DNA of 64,000 nucleotides from [Flavobacterium] thermophilum (GTDB lineage Bacteria > Bacillota > Bacilli > Bacillales > Anoxybacillaceae). The stretch spans positions 992,001 to 1,056,000 of the forward strand of contig UGGS01000001.1 in assembly GCA_900450595.1 (NCBI GenBank), read 5' to 3'. A program made the position numbers and the translations under genes. Within the stretch, counting starts at the first letter, position 1. The number at the start of each line of letters is the position of its first letter. This document shows, piece after piece, positions 18,870 to 27,816 of the stretch. The notes under the pieces were generated by a model. The model was not told the origin of the DNA. It saw only the letters and a list, made by a program, of their open reading frames with translations, and did no database searches.

Positions 18870-19571
18870 TTAAACAGCAAGAAACGATTGAATATAAGTC
18901 AAATCAGCCCCATCGACATCCCCTTTCGCCACGACAGCGCCGCGATCCAAAATATAGAAACGATCGGCACAAGAAAACGCCAGCTCCACGTTATGTTCGA
19001 CCAATATGATGCCAACCTGCTTTTCTTCGGCGATTTTCATAATCGCATCATGAATCAACGCAACGATCGAGGGCTGAATGCCTTCCATCGGTTCATCAAG
19101 CAAGAGCAGTTTCGGCCGGCCGGCCAACGCGCGGGCAATGGCCAGCTGTTGCTGCTGTCCGCCGCTTAAATCTCCTCCTTTTCGCTGGCGCATCTCTTTT
19201 AAAATCGGGAACAGCGCGTACATTTCATCAAGGGTCGGCTGGGGACGGACTTTTTCGGCCTGCGCTTCCAGCCCGAGAAGAATATTTTCCTCCACCGTCA
19301 ACGCCGAAAAAATTTCCCTCCCTTGCGGCACATAGCCGATCCCCGCTCGCGCCCGCCGCTCCGGCGGCCAGCGCGTGATATCTTCCCCCTCCCATTCGAT
19401 GACGCCTGACATCGGGCGAATCAACCCGATGATCGTTTTCATCAACGTCGTTTTTCCAACCCCGTTTCTGCCCAACACCGCCGTCACCCGACCAAGAGGA
19501 ACATTCATGTCAACATGATCGAGCACCACACTCCCGTCATAGCCAGCCGTTACATCCCGGAGGCGCAGCAC
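18870..19571 (-). CDS. urtE: urea ABC transporter ATP-binding protein UrtE
   Basis: The second ATPase of the urea importer, 233 residues, LivF-like. Walker A GRNGVGKTT near 35, signature LSGGQQQQLAIARAL near 135, Walker B LLLLDEPMEGIQPS near 155 and switch His in VEHNVELA. The EGIQPS stretch after Walker B is typical of UrtE. It starts at GTG 19571 and overlaps the end of urtD. It is the last urt gene; 57 bp after its stop lies the IS that separates it from ureA. Confidence 0.92.
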   Translation of the reverse strand: MLRLRDVTAGYDGSVVLDHVDMNVPLGRVTAVLGRNGVGKTTLMKTIIGLIRPMSGVIEWEGEDITRWPPERRARAGIGYVPQGREIFSALTVEENILLGLEAQAEKVRPQPTLDEMYALFPILKEMRQRKGGDLSGGQQQQLAIARALAGRPKLLLLDEPMEGIQPSIVALIHDAIMKIAEEKQVGIILVEHNVELAFSCADRFYILDRGAVVAKGDVDGADLTYIQSFLAV

Positions 19572-20320
19572 GCGTTTTTCCCCCTTCCAAGGTACACATC
19601 GATCACTCGTTCGTTTTGCTGCACTTCATCCATCGATCCTTCGCACAATACTTTTCCTTCATGCATGACTGTCACTTGTTTGGAATAGCGGCGGACAAAG
19701 TCCATATCATGCTCGACAATAATGACCGCACAATGTTCGGCCATTTCATGGAGCCATTCCCCCGTGCGCTCCCGCTCCGCCGCACTCATGCCGGCGATCG
19801 GCTCATCCAATAGGAGGAGCTGCGGACGCTGAATGAGCTGCATGCCGATTTCCAACCACTGCTTTTGGCCATGAGACAGCGAGCCCGCTAAGCGATGACG
19901 TTCATCGAGCAATCCAATTTTCTCTAGCTGTGCTGCCATCATTTCTTTCTCTTCTCCAGTCAGCTTCGCCCGCAAAACGGAACGCAGACGCCGATCTTGT
20001 CGCATGGCTAACTCCATATTTTCCCACACCGTCAAAAACGGAAAAATGGAAGGGCTTTGAAACTTCCGGGCGATCCCTATTTGCACGATCTCATATTCCG
20101 GCCGTTGCGTGATGTCATGGGAAAAAAACAGCACCCGCCCGTCCGTCGCTCTCGTCCGCCCGCAAATGACATCGAGTAGCGTCGTTTTTCCCGCTCCGTT
20201 CGGACCGATCAAAAATCGCACTTCATGGGGGTAAACCGCGAGATCGACGCCTTGCAAAGCGCGAAATCCATCGAAGTCAACGACGACGTCACGACACATC
20301 AACACGGGCTTCACATTCAT
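19550..20320 (-). CDS. urtD: urea ABC transporter ATP-binding protein UrtD
   Basis: The first ATPase of the urea importer, about 256 residues, LivG-like. Walker A GPNGAGKTTLLDVICG near 42, IARKFQSPSIFPFLTVWEN (Q-loop), signature LSHGQKQWLEIGMQL and Walker B LLLLDEPIAGMS, then EHDMDFV. The chosen start MNVKP lies behind AAAAAAGGGG and overlaps the end of urtC by about 30 bp. Confidence 0.92.
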   Translation of the reverse strand: MNVKPVLMCRDVVVDFDGFRALQGVDLAVYPHEVRFLIGPNGAGKTTLLDVICGRTRATDGRVLFFSHDITQRPEYEIVQIGIARKFQSPSIFPFLTVWENMELAMRQDRRLRSVLRAKLTGEEKEMMAAQLEKIGLLDERHRLAGSLSHGQKQWLEIGMQLIQRPQLLLLDEPIAGMSAAERERTGEWLHEMAEHCAVIIVEHDMDFVRRYSKQVTVMHEGKVLCEGSMDEVQQNERVIDVYLGRGKNACCASGM

Positions 20321-21344
20321 GCCCCCTTTTTTCTTTGATGCGAACGGCAGCGAGCGATTCATAAATGCCCGCCAATCCCTTCGGAACAAACAGCACAACA
20401 ACGACAAACAAGGCGCCTAACAAAAGCAGCCATAGATCTGGATAATTTTCGCTTAAAAAGCTTTTCGCCGTGTTCATGACGATCGCGCCCATAATCGCGC
20501 CCATGAGCGAGTGGCGTCCGCCGACAGCAGCCCACAGCACCATTTCGATTGAAGGAATAATCCCCATCATCTCCGGGGAAATGAGCCCGACTTGCAGGAC
20601 AAACAATGCGCCTGCCACTCCGGCAAAGGCGGCTGACAAACTATACACAAACACTTTATAGACGGTCGGATTAAACCCTAAAAAACGAACCCGATTTTCA
20701 GCGTCGCGAATGGCAATGAGCACTTTTCCTAGCCGACCAGTCGTTAGACGGCGCGTCATAACGAAAATGAGGGCAAGAACAGCTGCTGTCAGCCAATACA
20801 ACACAATTTGCGTAAGCGGCGATGATAACGAAAAGCCGAACACGGTCGAAAAATTGGTCAAGCCGTTCGTTCCACCCGTCCATTCTTGCTTGCCGATAAA
20901 CAGCGTAACAAACACGACAACAACCGCCTGGGAAAGGAGAGAAAAATAGACGCCTTGAATCCGATTTTTAAACGTGAAATAGCTTAATAGGGCAGCCAGC
21001 AATGCAGGCAAGACGATCGCTGCTATGACAGCCACGACAGGATGCGCAAACGGCTTCCAAAACCACGGCAGTTCGCGCACACTGCTCCACTCCATAAAAT
21101 CAGGCAAATGCCCTCGCGAAGCTTCGAGCTTCAAATACATCGCCATGCAATAAGCACCCAATCCAAAATACACCCCATGGCCGAGGCTCAAAATGCCGGT
21201 ATATCCCCAAATGAGAGAAATGCCGACCGCCACGATGGCAAAGCAAAGAAATTTGCCAAGCAAAGACAGGCGAAACTCCGTTAAATAAAATGGCGCCAAA
21301 AACAAAGCAACGAAAAACAGCCAGTATCCCCAACGTTTGTTCAC
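20289..21344 (-). CDS. urtC: urea ABC transporter permease UrtC
   Basis: A LivM-type permease of about 351 residues with roughly ten membrane segments. GISLIWGYTGILSLGHGVYFGLGAY near residue 50 is the characteristic BPD_transp_2 motif, and GLISPEMMGIIPSIEMVLWAAVGGR near 265 matches UrtC. The GTG at 21344 follows GGGGAGGAAG and is preferred over a TTG six codons upstream that overlaps this site. Confidence 0.92.
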   Translation of the reverse strand: MNKRWGYWLFFVALFLAPFYLTEFRLSLLGKFLCFAIVAVGISLIWGYTGILSLGHGVYFGLGAYCMAMYLKLEASRGHLPDFMEWSSVRELPWFWKPFAHPVVAVIAAIVLPALLAALLSYFTFKNRIQGVYFSLLSQAVVVVFVTLFIGKQEWTGGTNGLTNFSTVFGFSLSSPLTQIVLYWLTAAVLALIFVMTRRLTTGRLGKVLIAIRDAENRVRFLGFNPTVYKVFVYSLSAAFAGVAGALFVLQVGLISPEMMGIIPSIEMVLWAAVGGRHSLMGAIMGAIVMNTAKSFLSENYPDLWLLLLGALFVVVVLFVPKGLAGIYESLAAVRIKEKRGHECEARVDVS

Positions 21345-21358
21345 GATGCTTCCTCCCC

Positions 21359-22252
21359 TCAATCGAGCGACCGCGTCCTCAAGCTAAGAAGACCGGACGG
21401 TTTCCATTGCAAGAACGCAATAATGAGAACGAACACAATGACTTTGGCGATGGTGGCGCTTGTGGAATATTCGACAAAGGTGGAGATTAAGCCGAGGCCA
21501 AACGCTCCCAGCAGCGTCCCGGCCAGTTTTCCCACTCCTCCTAAAATGACGACCATAAATGCATCAACAATATAGTACGTGCCGATCGTCGGCCCAATCG
21601 GCCCAAGCAAGGTCAACGCACATCCCGCCACCCCCGCCAATCCTGAACCGATGGCAAACGAGTATGCATCAACTTTCTGCGTGGCAATGCCGAGACAGGC
21701 CGCCATCGGCCGGTTCATGGTGACAGCCTGAATGCGTCGGCCAGCTCGTGTTTTCGTTAAATACATATAAAGAAAGAACACGATCGCCAATACAAGACAG
21801 AGAATAAACAACCGTTTATACGGAAACACCGCCCCAAACAAGCGGATTCCGCCATCCAGCCAGCTTGGCGGCACAACCGCCACGTTGGGCGCCCCAAAGA
21901 TGAGACGGGCCGTCTGTTGCAAAATCAAACTGATCCCCCATGTCGCCAACAAACTGTCCAGCGGGCGGTGGTACAAATGGCGGATCAAGCTTTTTTCCAA
22001 CCCCCACCCAAGCAAGGCAGCGATGAGAAACGACGACGGAATGGCAATGACAAAGTACATCCCCGCTGATTGCGGCGCATGATGGGCAAAGATTTGTTGA
22101 ATGACGTAGGTTGTGTACGCTCCGACCATCATCAGTTCACCGTGCGCCATATTGATGACGCCCATCAATCCAAAGGTGATCGCCAACCCAATGGCGATCA
22201 AAAGCAAAATCGAACCGACGCTCAGCCCGTTGAATAATTGGTCAATAAACAT
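21359..22252 (-). CDS. urtB: urea ABC transporter permease UrtB
   Basis: A LivH-type permease of 297 residues, starting [20 protein letters not shown] behind [31 protein letters not shown] and [20 protein letters not shown] are strong UrtB landmarks; [12 protein letters not shown] is the cytoplasmic coupling region. Its stop is 14 bp before the urtC start. Confidence 0.93.
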   Translation of the reverse strand: MFIDQLFNGLSVGSILLLIAIGLAITFGLMGVINMAHGELMMVGAYTTYVIQQIFAHHAPQSAGMYFVIAIPSSFLIAALLGWGLEKSLIRHLYHRPLDSLLATWGISLILQQTARLIFGAPNVAVVPPSWLDGGIRLFGAVFPYKRLFILCLVLAIVFFLYMYLTKTRAGRRIQAVTMNRPMAACLGIATQKVDAYSFAIGSGLAGVAGCALTLLGPIGPTIGTYYIVDAFMVVILGGVGKLAGTLLGAFGLGLISTFVEYSTSATIAKVIVFVLIIAFLQWKPSGLLSLRTRSLD

Positions 22253-22313
22253 CGCCGTCCCCCTCTCATGTCCGCCGGGCAAGAAGGAAGGACATGCCTT
22301 CCTCCCCATGCAA

Positions 22314-23570
22314 CTATTCACTTAATCCTTTCGCCCATGGGTAGCTCTTTAAATACGGATCCGGCTTCACCGGCTGACCGGAATTCCATAACTCTTTGAA
22401 TTGTCCGTCCGCTTGGATTTCGCCAATGCGCACCGTTTTCCATAAATGCTGCGTTTCCCCGTCAATTTTCACCGTTCCTTCCGGCGCCTTGTATTCAAGG
22501 CCGGCCGCCGCTTTTTTCACTTGATCCACATCAAAGGAGCCGGCTTTTTTCACTGCTTCGGCCCATAAATGAACGGCCGTATACGCCGCTTCAATCGGAT
22601 CATCGGTCACGCGGTCTTGCCCGTACTTTTCTTTATACTTTTGTACAAATGCCTTATTTTCCGGTGTATCGGTCGTCTGAAAATAGTTCCACACAGCCAA
22701 ATGACCAGCCAACACATCCGGCCCGATCCCGCGTATTTCTTCTTCCGCGATGCTGACGGACATCACCGTCACGTCTTTCGGTGTGATGCCAGCGTCTTTC
22801 AACTGTTTGAAAAAGGCGACATTGCTATCGCCGTTGAGCGTATTGAAGACGACAGCCGGTTTCACTTGTTTGATTTTGCTGATAATGGTGCTATAATCGG
22901 TATGGCCGAGCGGCGTATATTCTTCCCCGACCACTTGCCCACCTTCGGCCTTCAACTGGGCCTTGATGATTTTGTTCGCTGTCCGCGGAAAGACGTAATC
23001 CGATCCAAGCAAGAAAAACGTCTTGCCGCGGTTTTTCAGGAGCCAGCTGACCGCTGGAACGATTTGTTGATTCGTCGTCGCCCCAGTGTAAAAGATGTTC
23101 GGAGACGACTCCATCCCTTCATATTGCACCGGATACCAAAGCAGCCCGTTGTTTTGCTCCACAACCGGAAGCATCGCCTTGCGGCTCGCCGATGTCCAAC
23201 CGCCGAAAATGGCGGCCACTTGATCTTTTTGCAGCAATTTTTTCGCCTTTTCGGCAAATGTCGGCCAGTCGGACGCTCCATCTTCCACAATCGGTTCAAT
23301 CTTCTTGCCGAGCAGCCCGCCCGATGCATTGATTTCCTCAATGGCCATTAACTCGGCATCGCGCAGCGACACTTCACTGATGGCCATCGTTCCGCTTAAC
23401 GAGTGCAGGATTCCTACTTTGACCACATCCCCTTCTTTGCCAGCCGAAGATGAATCATTTTGATTCTCGTTTTTGGCTTGATCCACTGCTGATGACGCCG
23501 CACATCCCCCAAGAGCAAAAACACTGACGCATAAAAACAGCCATAATTTCCACATGAATGCTGGTTTCAT
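22314..23570 (-). CDS. urtA: urea ABC transporter substrate-binding lipoprotein UrtA
   Basis: About 418 residues. Signal peptide with lipobox ALGGC near residue 23. The core motifs [55 protein letters not shown] and NQQIVPA are specific to the urea/short-chain amide branch rather than branched-chain amino acid binders. First gene of urtABCDE, preceded by a sigma-A-like promoter and a TnrA/GlnR box. With urease downstream, the context confirms urea as substrate. Confidence 0.94.
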   Translation of the reverse strand: MKPAFMWKLWLFLCVSVFALGGCAASSAVDQAKNENQNDSSSAGKEGDVVKVGILHSLSGTMAISEVSLRDAELMAIEEINASGGLLGKKIEPIVEDGASDWPTFAEKAKKLLQKDQVAAIFGGWTSASRKAMLPVVEQNNGLLWYPVQYEGMESSPNIFYTGATTNQQIVPAVSWLLKNRGKTFFLLGSDYVFPRTANKIIKAQLKAEGGQVVGEEYTPLGHTDYSTIISKIKQVKPAVVFNTLNGDSNVAFFKQLKDAGITPKDVTVMSVSIAEEEIRGIGPDVLAGHLAVWNYFQTTDTPENKAFVQKYKEKYGQDRVTDDPIEAAYTAVHLWAEAVKKAGSFDVDQVKKAAAGLEYKAPEGTVKIDGETQHLWKTVRIGEIQADGQFKELWNSGQPVKPDPYLKSYPWAKGLSE

Positions 23571-23704
23571 TCGCACACCCTTCCCCCTATTCATTTGAAA
23601 CATCGATGAATTCCTGCCCCTCGTTCATCTAAAAGAGCGCATCCCTCCCTTGTTCCTCAAAAGCGATGCATGTTCTCCACGTTGAGGATTTGTTCTTGAT
23701 TAGC

Positions 23705-23733
23705 AGTATAAGGCCCACGTTTCACGGACTCAA
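23705..23733 (-). promoter_or_regulatory. urtA promoter (sigma-A type)
   Basis: On the minus strand TTGAGT (23728-23733), 17-bp spacer, TATACT (23705-23710). Predicted start of transcription is about 23698. The weak -35 suits an activator-dependent promoter. Confidence 0.65.
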
Positions 23734-23739
23734 CATATT

Positions 23740-23756
23740 TGTCATATTTTATTACA
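23740..23756. promoter_or_regulatory. TnrA/GlnR box
   Basis: TGTCATATTTTATTACA (minus strand TGTAATAAAATATGACA) matches TGTNAN7TNACA perfectly. Its centre is about 50 bp upstream of the predicted urtA start, the position known for TnrA-activated promoters. Confidence 0.75.
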
Positions 23757-23820
23757 TATTTTTGTTATATTTATTATCAATCATCTTCCGACCAATCAGC
23801 CAGGTCGAAAAACAAAACAT

Positions 23821-23854
23821 GCCCCAAAAAGGCACACATGCACCTTTTTGGGGC
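23821..23854 (-). terminator. terminator after the chemoreceptor gene
   Basis: GCCCCAAAAAGG (23821-23832) pairs with CCTTTTTGGGGC (23843-23854); read leftwards it is followed by TGTTTTGTTTTT. It insulates the urt promoter from the gene upstream. Confidence 0.85.
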
Positions 23855-23859
23855 AGCGT

Positions 23860-25257
23860 TCATTTCACAAGCGACAAATCCACTCCAATGACCCCGACAA
23901 TTTGACCGTTATGATCCCTAATGGGAGCGGACACCGTGACGCAAAGATGTTTCGTCAATGCCGATACATACGGATCGGAAACATACACTGTTCCTCTACA
24001 AGCTTCCTGAAACCACGACCGGACTTTGGCGTTGACCAAGCCCGCCGGCGGATTCGAATAGACAAACGCCCCATCAAGACGATTCGACCAGACAGCCTCA
24101 ATCTCTCCATTCTCAGATAAAAATCGATCCAGCACGCGTTGATGCATGGCCTCATCCATTTGTTCCAACGGAGCTGACTGAAGCAAAGCCGATAGTTTCT
24201 GAATCGTGTTTTTCACGACCGCATCATCGACAGAAATCGTTTCTCTCATCCAATCACGTCCGACCGTTTGCTGCAGCTCCTCCGCTGTCTTTTGCAGCGC
24301 TTCATTAATGCGCAAAATCTGTTCGACGCTTTCATGCTGTTCGTTCATATCCGCCGTCACTCGCTCGACAAACCGTTGATTTTCCCGGCTCAATTGCACG
24401 ATTTCTTCTAGGAGAACGGCGATTTCTTTCACGCTGTCCGACTGCCCAGACGCTGACCGGACAGAAGAGGAGACGAGGTCCGTCATATCATTCAGCTGTC
24501 GCTGCAGCAAATGAAGGAACGACATAATCGCTTCCATTTCTTTCTCTTCGACATCGATTTGCCTTGTTTCTTCGCGAACGATATCGGTTGTCGCTGCGAT
24601 TTCGCGTTGAATAAGGGACAAAATATCCTGTGTTTGCTGGACAGCTTCCGATGTTTGATTCGCCAACATGCCGATTTCCCGCGCGACGACCGCAAACCCG
24701 CGCCCATGTTCTCCCGCACGAGCCGCCTCAATATTGGCATTGAGCGACAAAATTTTCGTTTTCTGCGAAATCTCGCCGATCGCTGATATAATTTCATTGA
24801 TGCGTCGCGAATGATGAACGAGATGGTCCATTTGTTCCAATAATGTTTCATGGTGGGAGCGCAGTGTTCGAATTTCTTTTTGCAACGTCTCCAATGAATT
24901 CCATGAATGCAGCCAATGTTCGGAAAACTGCTGGCTGCTCGCATACATATCACGTGAAGATGCAGCGATTTCCCTAGCCGCCTCCTCGATTGTTCGCATT
25001 TTGTTCGCCACTTTTTCCGTATACTCCACCGTTTTCTCGCTATGGTCCATCAGCTCTGCCGCACTATTCCGGCTTGAATCGGAAATGTCATTCAGCGAAA
25101 GTGCCGCCATCTTCATCTGTTCCATCGCTGCTTTGAGCTGATCAACCGCCACAACAATTTGCCTTGCAATTTGTTGCGGTCCTCCCTGCGTTTCCTCACG
25201 TCGAGGCTGATCCAGTTCGCGCTTTATTTTTCGTTCCGCACGTCTCGCAAAAATCAA
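23860..25257 (-). CDS. soluble methyl-accepting chemotaxis protein, signalling domain first
   Basis: 465 residues with no membrane segment or signal peptide. Residues from about 60 to 320 are coiled-coil signalling domain, with the conserved hairpin tip [20 protein letters not shown] and [13 protein letters not shown]. The C-terminal 130 residues ([20 protein letters not shown] to [20 protein letters not shown]) look like a single Cache/PAS-type sensor, so the usual sensor-then-signal order is reversed and the sensor would be cytoplasmic. It lies just upstream of the urea importer but has its own terminator. Ligand unknown. Confidence 0.85.
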   Translation of the reverse strand: MIFARRAERKIKRELDQPRREETQGGPQQIARQIVVAVDQLKAAMEQMKMAALSLNDISDSSRNSAAELMDHSEKTVEYTEKVANKMRTIEEAAREIAASSRDMYASSQQFSEHWLHSWNSLETLQKEIRTLRSHHETLLEQMDHLVHHSRRINEIISAIGEISQKTKILSLNANIEAARAGEHGRGFAVVAREIGMLANQTSEAVQQTQDILSLIQREIAATTDIVREETRQIDVEEKEMEAIMSFLHLLQRQLNDMTDLVSSSVRSASGQSDSVKEIAVLLEEIVQLSRENQRFVERVTADMNEQHESVEQILRINEALQKTAEELQQTVGRDWMRETISVDDAVVKNTIQKLSALLQSAPLEQMDEAMHQRVLDRFLSENGEIEAVWSNRLDGAFVYSNPPAGLVNAKVRSWFQEACRGTVYVSDPYVSALTKHLCVTVSAPIRDHNGQIVGVIGVDLSLVK

Positions 25258-25330
25258 CAGGCGTCACTCCTTATGTCATTTTTTATTACATAATTATAAT
25301 ATAAAATATAACAAAAGGACATATAAAAAT

Positions 25331-25362
25331 AAGACGCCCGTTCTTCTAAAAACGAGCGTCTT
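25331..25362 (-). terminator. terminator after gntP
   Basis: AAGACGC (25331-25337) pairs with GCGTCTT (25356-25362), with CGTT/AACG inside. Leftward reading gives ATTTTTAT after the stem. Confidence 0.7.
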
Positions 25363-25374
25363 GCCTGGAAAAGG

Positions 25375-26120
25375 CTAGAGAACCATATTCAATAACAAAA
25401 TGAAGACAAACGCCACCACCGAAATAATCGTTTCCATGACTGTCCATATCATGAGCGTTTCTTTCACCGTCATGCCGAAATATTCTTTGATCATCCAGAA
25501 GCCGGAGTCATTGACGTGCGACAAGATCAACGAACCCGCGCCGGTCGCCAAGACAAGCAGTTCCATATTCGTTCCCGGCATGGTAGCCGCGATGGGGGCA
25601 ACGATGCCGGCAGCGGTCATCATCGAGACGGTCGCCGATCCCGTCGCTACGCGAATGAGCGCCGCAATGCCCCAGCCTAACAGGAGCGGAGAGAAGTGCG
25701 AGTGTTTCGCCACTTCCGCGATTTGTTCGCCGATGCCGGAATCAAGCAGCACTTTGTTGAATGCGCCGCCCGCCCCGATGACAAGCAGGATGTTCACGAC
25801 CGGGCCGAGGCAGTCGTTGGCAAATTTCAAGACAGCGTCGCGGTTGAAGCCGCGGGCGTAGCCTAAGCTAAAGAACGAATAAACCGTCGCGATCAAGAGC
25901 GCAACAATCGGGTCGCCGATAAAGCGCAGCACTTTCGCCGCTTCTGACTTTTGATCAAGCGTCACGTTTGCCACAGAGGCAATCAACATCAAAATGACCG
26001 GAAGCAAAATCGTGAACAGCGTATTGCCAAAGCCAGGAAGCTCACGTGCTTCTTTATGCTGCACAAGCTAATGAGCAATAATAACACGATAATAGCAGCA
26101 ACAACAATGGCGATTTCCAT
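25375..26120 (-). pseudogene. gntP: gluconate permease with central deletion
   Basis: The ATG at 26120 follows AAAGGGGGAG and encodes the GntP N-terminus MEIAIVVAAIIVLLLLIS, after which the sequence jumps, out of frame, to the C-terminal half (about 225 residues: LPGFGNTLFTILLPVILMLI, LVIGAGGAFNKVLLDSGIGE, ATGSATVSMMTAAGI, SHVNDSGFWMIKEYFG). GntP permeases have about 450 residues, so about 200 are missing, and an in-frame TAG precedes the C-terminal block. Gluconate uptake by this gene is lost although its kinase is intact. Confidence 0.88.
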
Positions 26121-26146
26121 CACAAGCTCCCCCTTTATCTTTGAGA

Positions 26147-26243
26147 TAAATCGATTTAGTGAACAAAGCAAACGTTTTCAGATCTTTGAAGGAAAGGGCT
26201 AAATCGATTTAGCGCCCGATCATAGCCAGCTAAATCGATTTAG
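26147..26243. promoter_or_regulatory. three palindromic operators upstream of gntP
   Basis: CTAAATCGATTTAG occurs at 26199-26212 and 26230-26243, and a 12-bp version TAAATCGATTTA at 26147-26158, all between gntK and gntP. The same palindrome lies before the LacI-type regulator gene at 28853, so these are very probably its operators. Confidence 0.8.
26167..26180 (-). promoter_or_regulatory. cre-like site upstream of gntP
   Basis: On the minus strand TGAAAACGTTTGCT, one mismatch from the CcpA cre consensus (TGNAANCGNWNNCA), about 50 bp before the gntP start. Confidence 0.45.
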
Positions 26244-26254
26244 TCTTCCTCCCT

Positions 26255-27799
26255 TTACCCACTCCGCCACTGAAACGCAGCGATGATGTCAAATTCCTCT
26301 TTCAATCGCTCATACAAGCGGGCATACAAATCAAACAGTTCAGCGTAAATGAGCGTATGTTCTTCCTTCGGCTCATGGCGGGCCGTTGTGTCGATCCACG
26401 TTTTCACCGTTTCCAGCGACGGCAGCTCGCCTAACGCGTAAAGCGCCACCGCAGCCGCCCCCAGCGCCGACGCCTCGTGCGTCTGCGGCACGATGAGCGG
26501 TTTGCCGAGCATATCAGAAAGCATTTGCCGCCAAAACGGCGACTTGGCGAATCCGCCCGAGACACGGATTTCCGACATCGGCCCCGTGACATCGCAAATG
26601 GCCAAGGCGACGGATAGGATGCTGAAGCAGACGCCTTCCATCACGGCACGAATCAAATGTTCACGTCGATGATGAAGGCCAAGTCCAAAAAACGTTCCGC
26701 GCGCGTTCGCGTTCCAATACGGCGCCCGCTCGCCCGATAAAAACGGCAAAAACACCAGCCCCTCGGATCCAGGTGGAACACGTTCGGCGTATTTCGTCAA
26801 CAAATCGTATGGATCCATTCCGAGCTTTTTCGCCACTTCCCGCTCCTGGGCGCCGAACTCATCGCGCAGCCAGCGAAGCAAAATGCCGCCGTTGTTCGTC
26901 GGTCCGCCGACGACCCAATAGCCGGGCGTCAACGCATAACAAAACGTCCGCCCTTTTTCATCGGTCGTCGGTTTTGCCGCGATCGTCCGCACCGCCCCGC
27001 TCGTTCCGATCGTGATGGCCGCTTCACCTGGGAGCACCGCCCCGACGCCGACGTTGGCGAGCACGCCGTCGCTTGCTCCGACGACAACAGGCACATCCGG
27101 AGCGACTCCCATTTTTTCCGCCCATTCTCTTTTCATCCCGGTCATGACATGAGTGGCGGGAACGAGCCGCGGCAGCTGGTCGCGGCGGATGCCGACAAGG
27201 GCGAGCGCCTCCTCGTCCCAATCGAGCGTGTCCAATCGGAATAAACCCGTCGCCGATGCCATGGAATGGTCAGCGACATAGTCGCCATACAGACGGTGCA
27301 ACACGTAATCTTTCACCGACACAAACCGCCGTGCTTGCTGAAATACGTTCGGCTGCTCCTCCTTGAGCCAAAGCAATTTCGATAGCGGCGACATCGGATG
27401 GATCGGCGTCCCCGTCCGCCGGTAAATGGCAAGCCCGTTTTGCTCTTTCCACAGCCGCTCCGTTTGAGCCACGCTTCGGTTGTCCGCCCAGATGAGGAGG
27501 CGGGTGAGCGGCCGGCCCGACTCGTCAAGCGCCATAATCGAGTGCATCGCCGCACTCAAACCCATCGCTTTCACTTGTTCTGGGCGGATGCCGTGGCGGA
27601 CCGTCACCGCCCCGACCGCTTGAACGACCGCCGCGAACAGTTCATCGGGATCCTGCTCGGCAAATCCCGGATGCGGCTGGATGATCGGATAGTCGACAGC
27701 GTGAGAAGCCAGCACCTTCCCCCGCCCGTCAAACACGACCGCTTTCGTACTTGTCGTTCCAATATCAATCCCAATGACGACGTCCCCATAAATCGCCAT
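26255..27799 (-). CDS. gntK: gluconokinase (FGGY family)
   Basis: 514 residues; phosphorylates gluconate to 6-phosphogluconate. The FGGY N-terminal ATPase loop is GIDIGTTSTKAVVFD; SAAMHSIMALDESGRPLT and LIWADNRS are typical of GntK rather than xylulokinase; GASDGVLANVGVG and TIGTSGAVR form the phosphate site; VSGGFAKSPFWRQMLSDMLG is the second FGGY signature. The start MAIYG follows GGGAGGAG and lies 18 bp from the regulator stop, so regulator and kinase are cotranscribed. Complete. Confidence 0.92.
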   Translation of the reverse strand: MAIYGDVVIGIDIGTTSTKAVVFDGRGKVLASHAVDYPIIQPHPGFAEQDPDELFAAVVQAVGAVTVRHGIRPEQVKAMGLSAAMHSIMALDESGRPLTRLLIWADNRSVAQTERLWKEQNGLAIYRRTGTPIHPMSPLSKLLWLKEEQPNVFQQARRFVSVKDYVLHRLYGDYVADHSMASATGLFRLDTLDWDEEALALVGIRRDQLPRLVPATHVMTGMKREWAEKMGVAPDVPVVVGASDGVLANVGVGAVLPGEAAITIGTSGAVRTIAAKPTTDEKGRTFCYALTPGYWVVGGPTNNGGILLRWLRDEFGAQEREVAKKLGMDPYDLLTKYAERVPPGSEGLVFLPFLSGERAPYWNANARGTFFGLGLHHRREHLIRAVMEGVCFSILSVALAICDVTGPMSEIRVSGGFAKSPFWRQMLSDMLGKPLIVPQTHEASALGAAAVALYALGELPSLETVKTWIDTTARHEPKEEHTLIYAELFDLYARLYERLKEEFDIIAAFQWRSG

Positions 27800-27816
27800 C
27801 GTTTCTCCTCCCTTCC

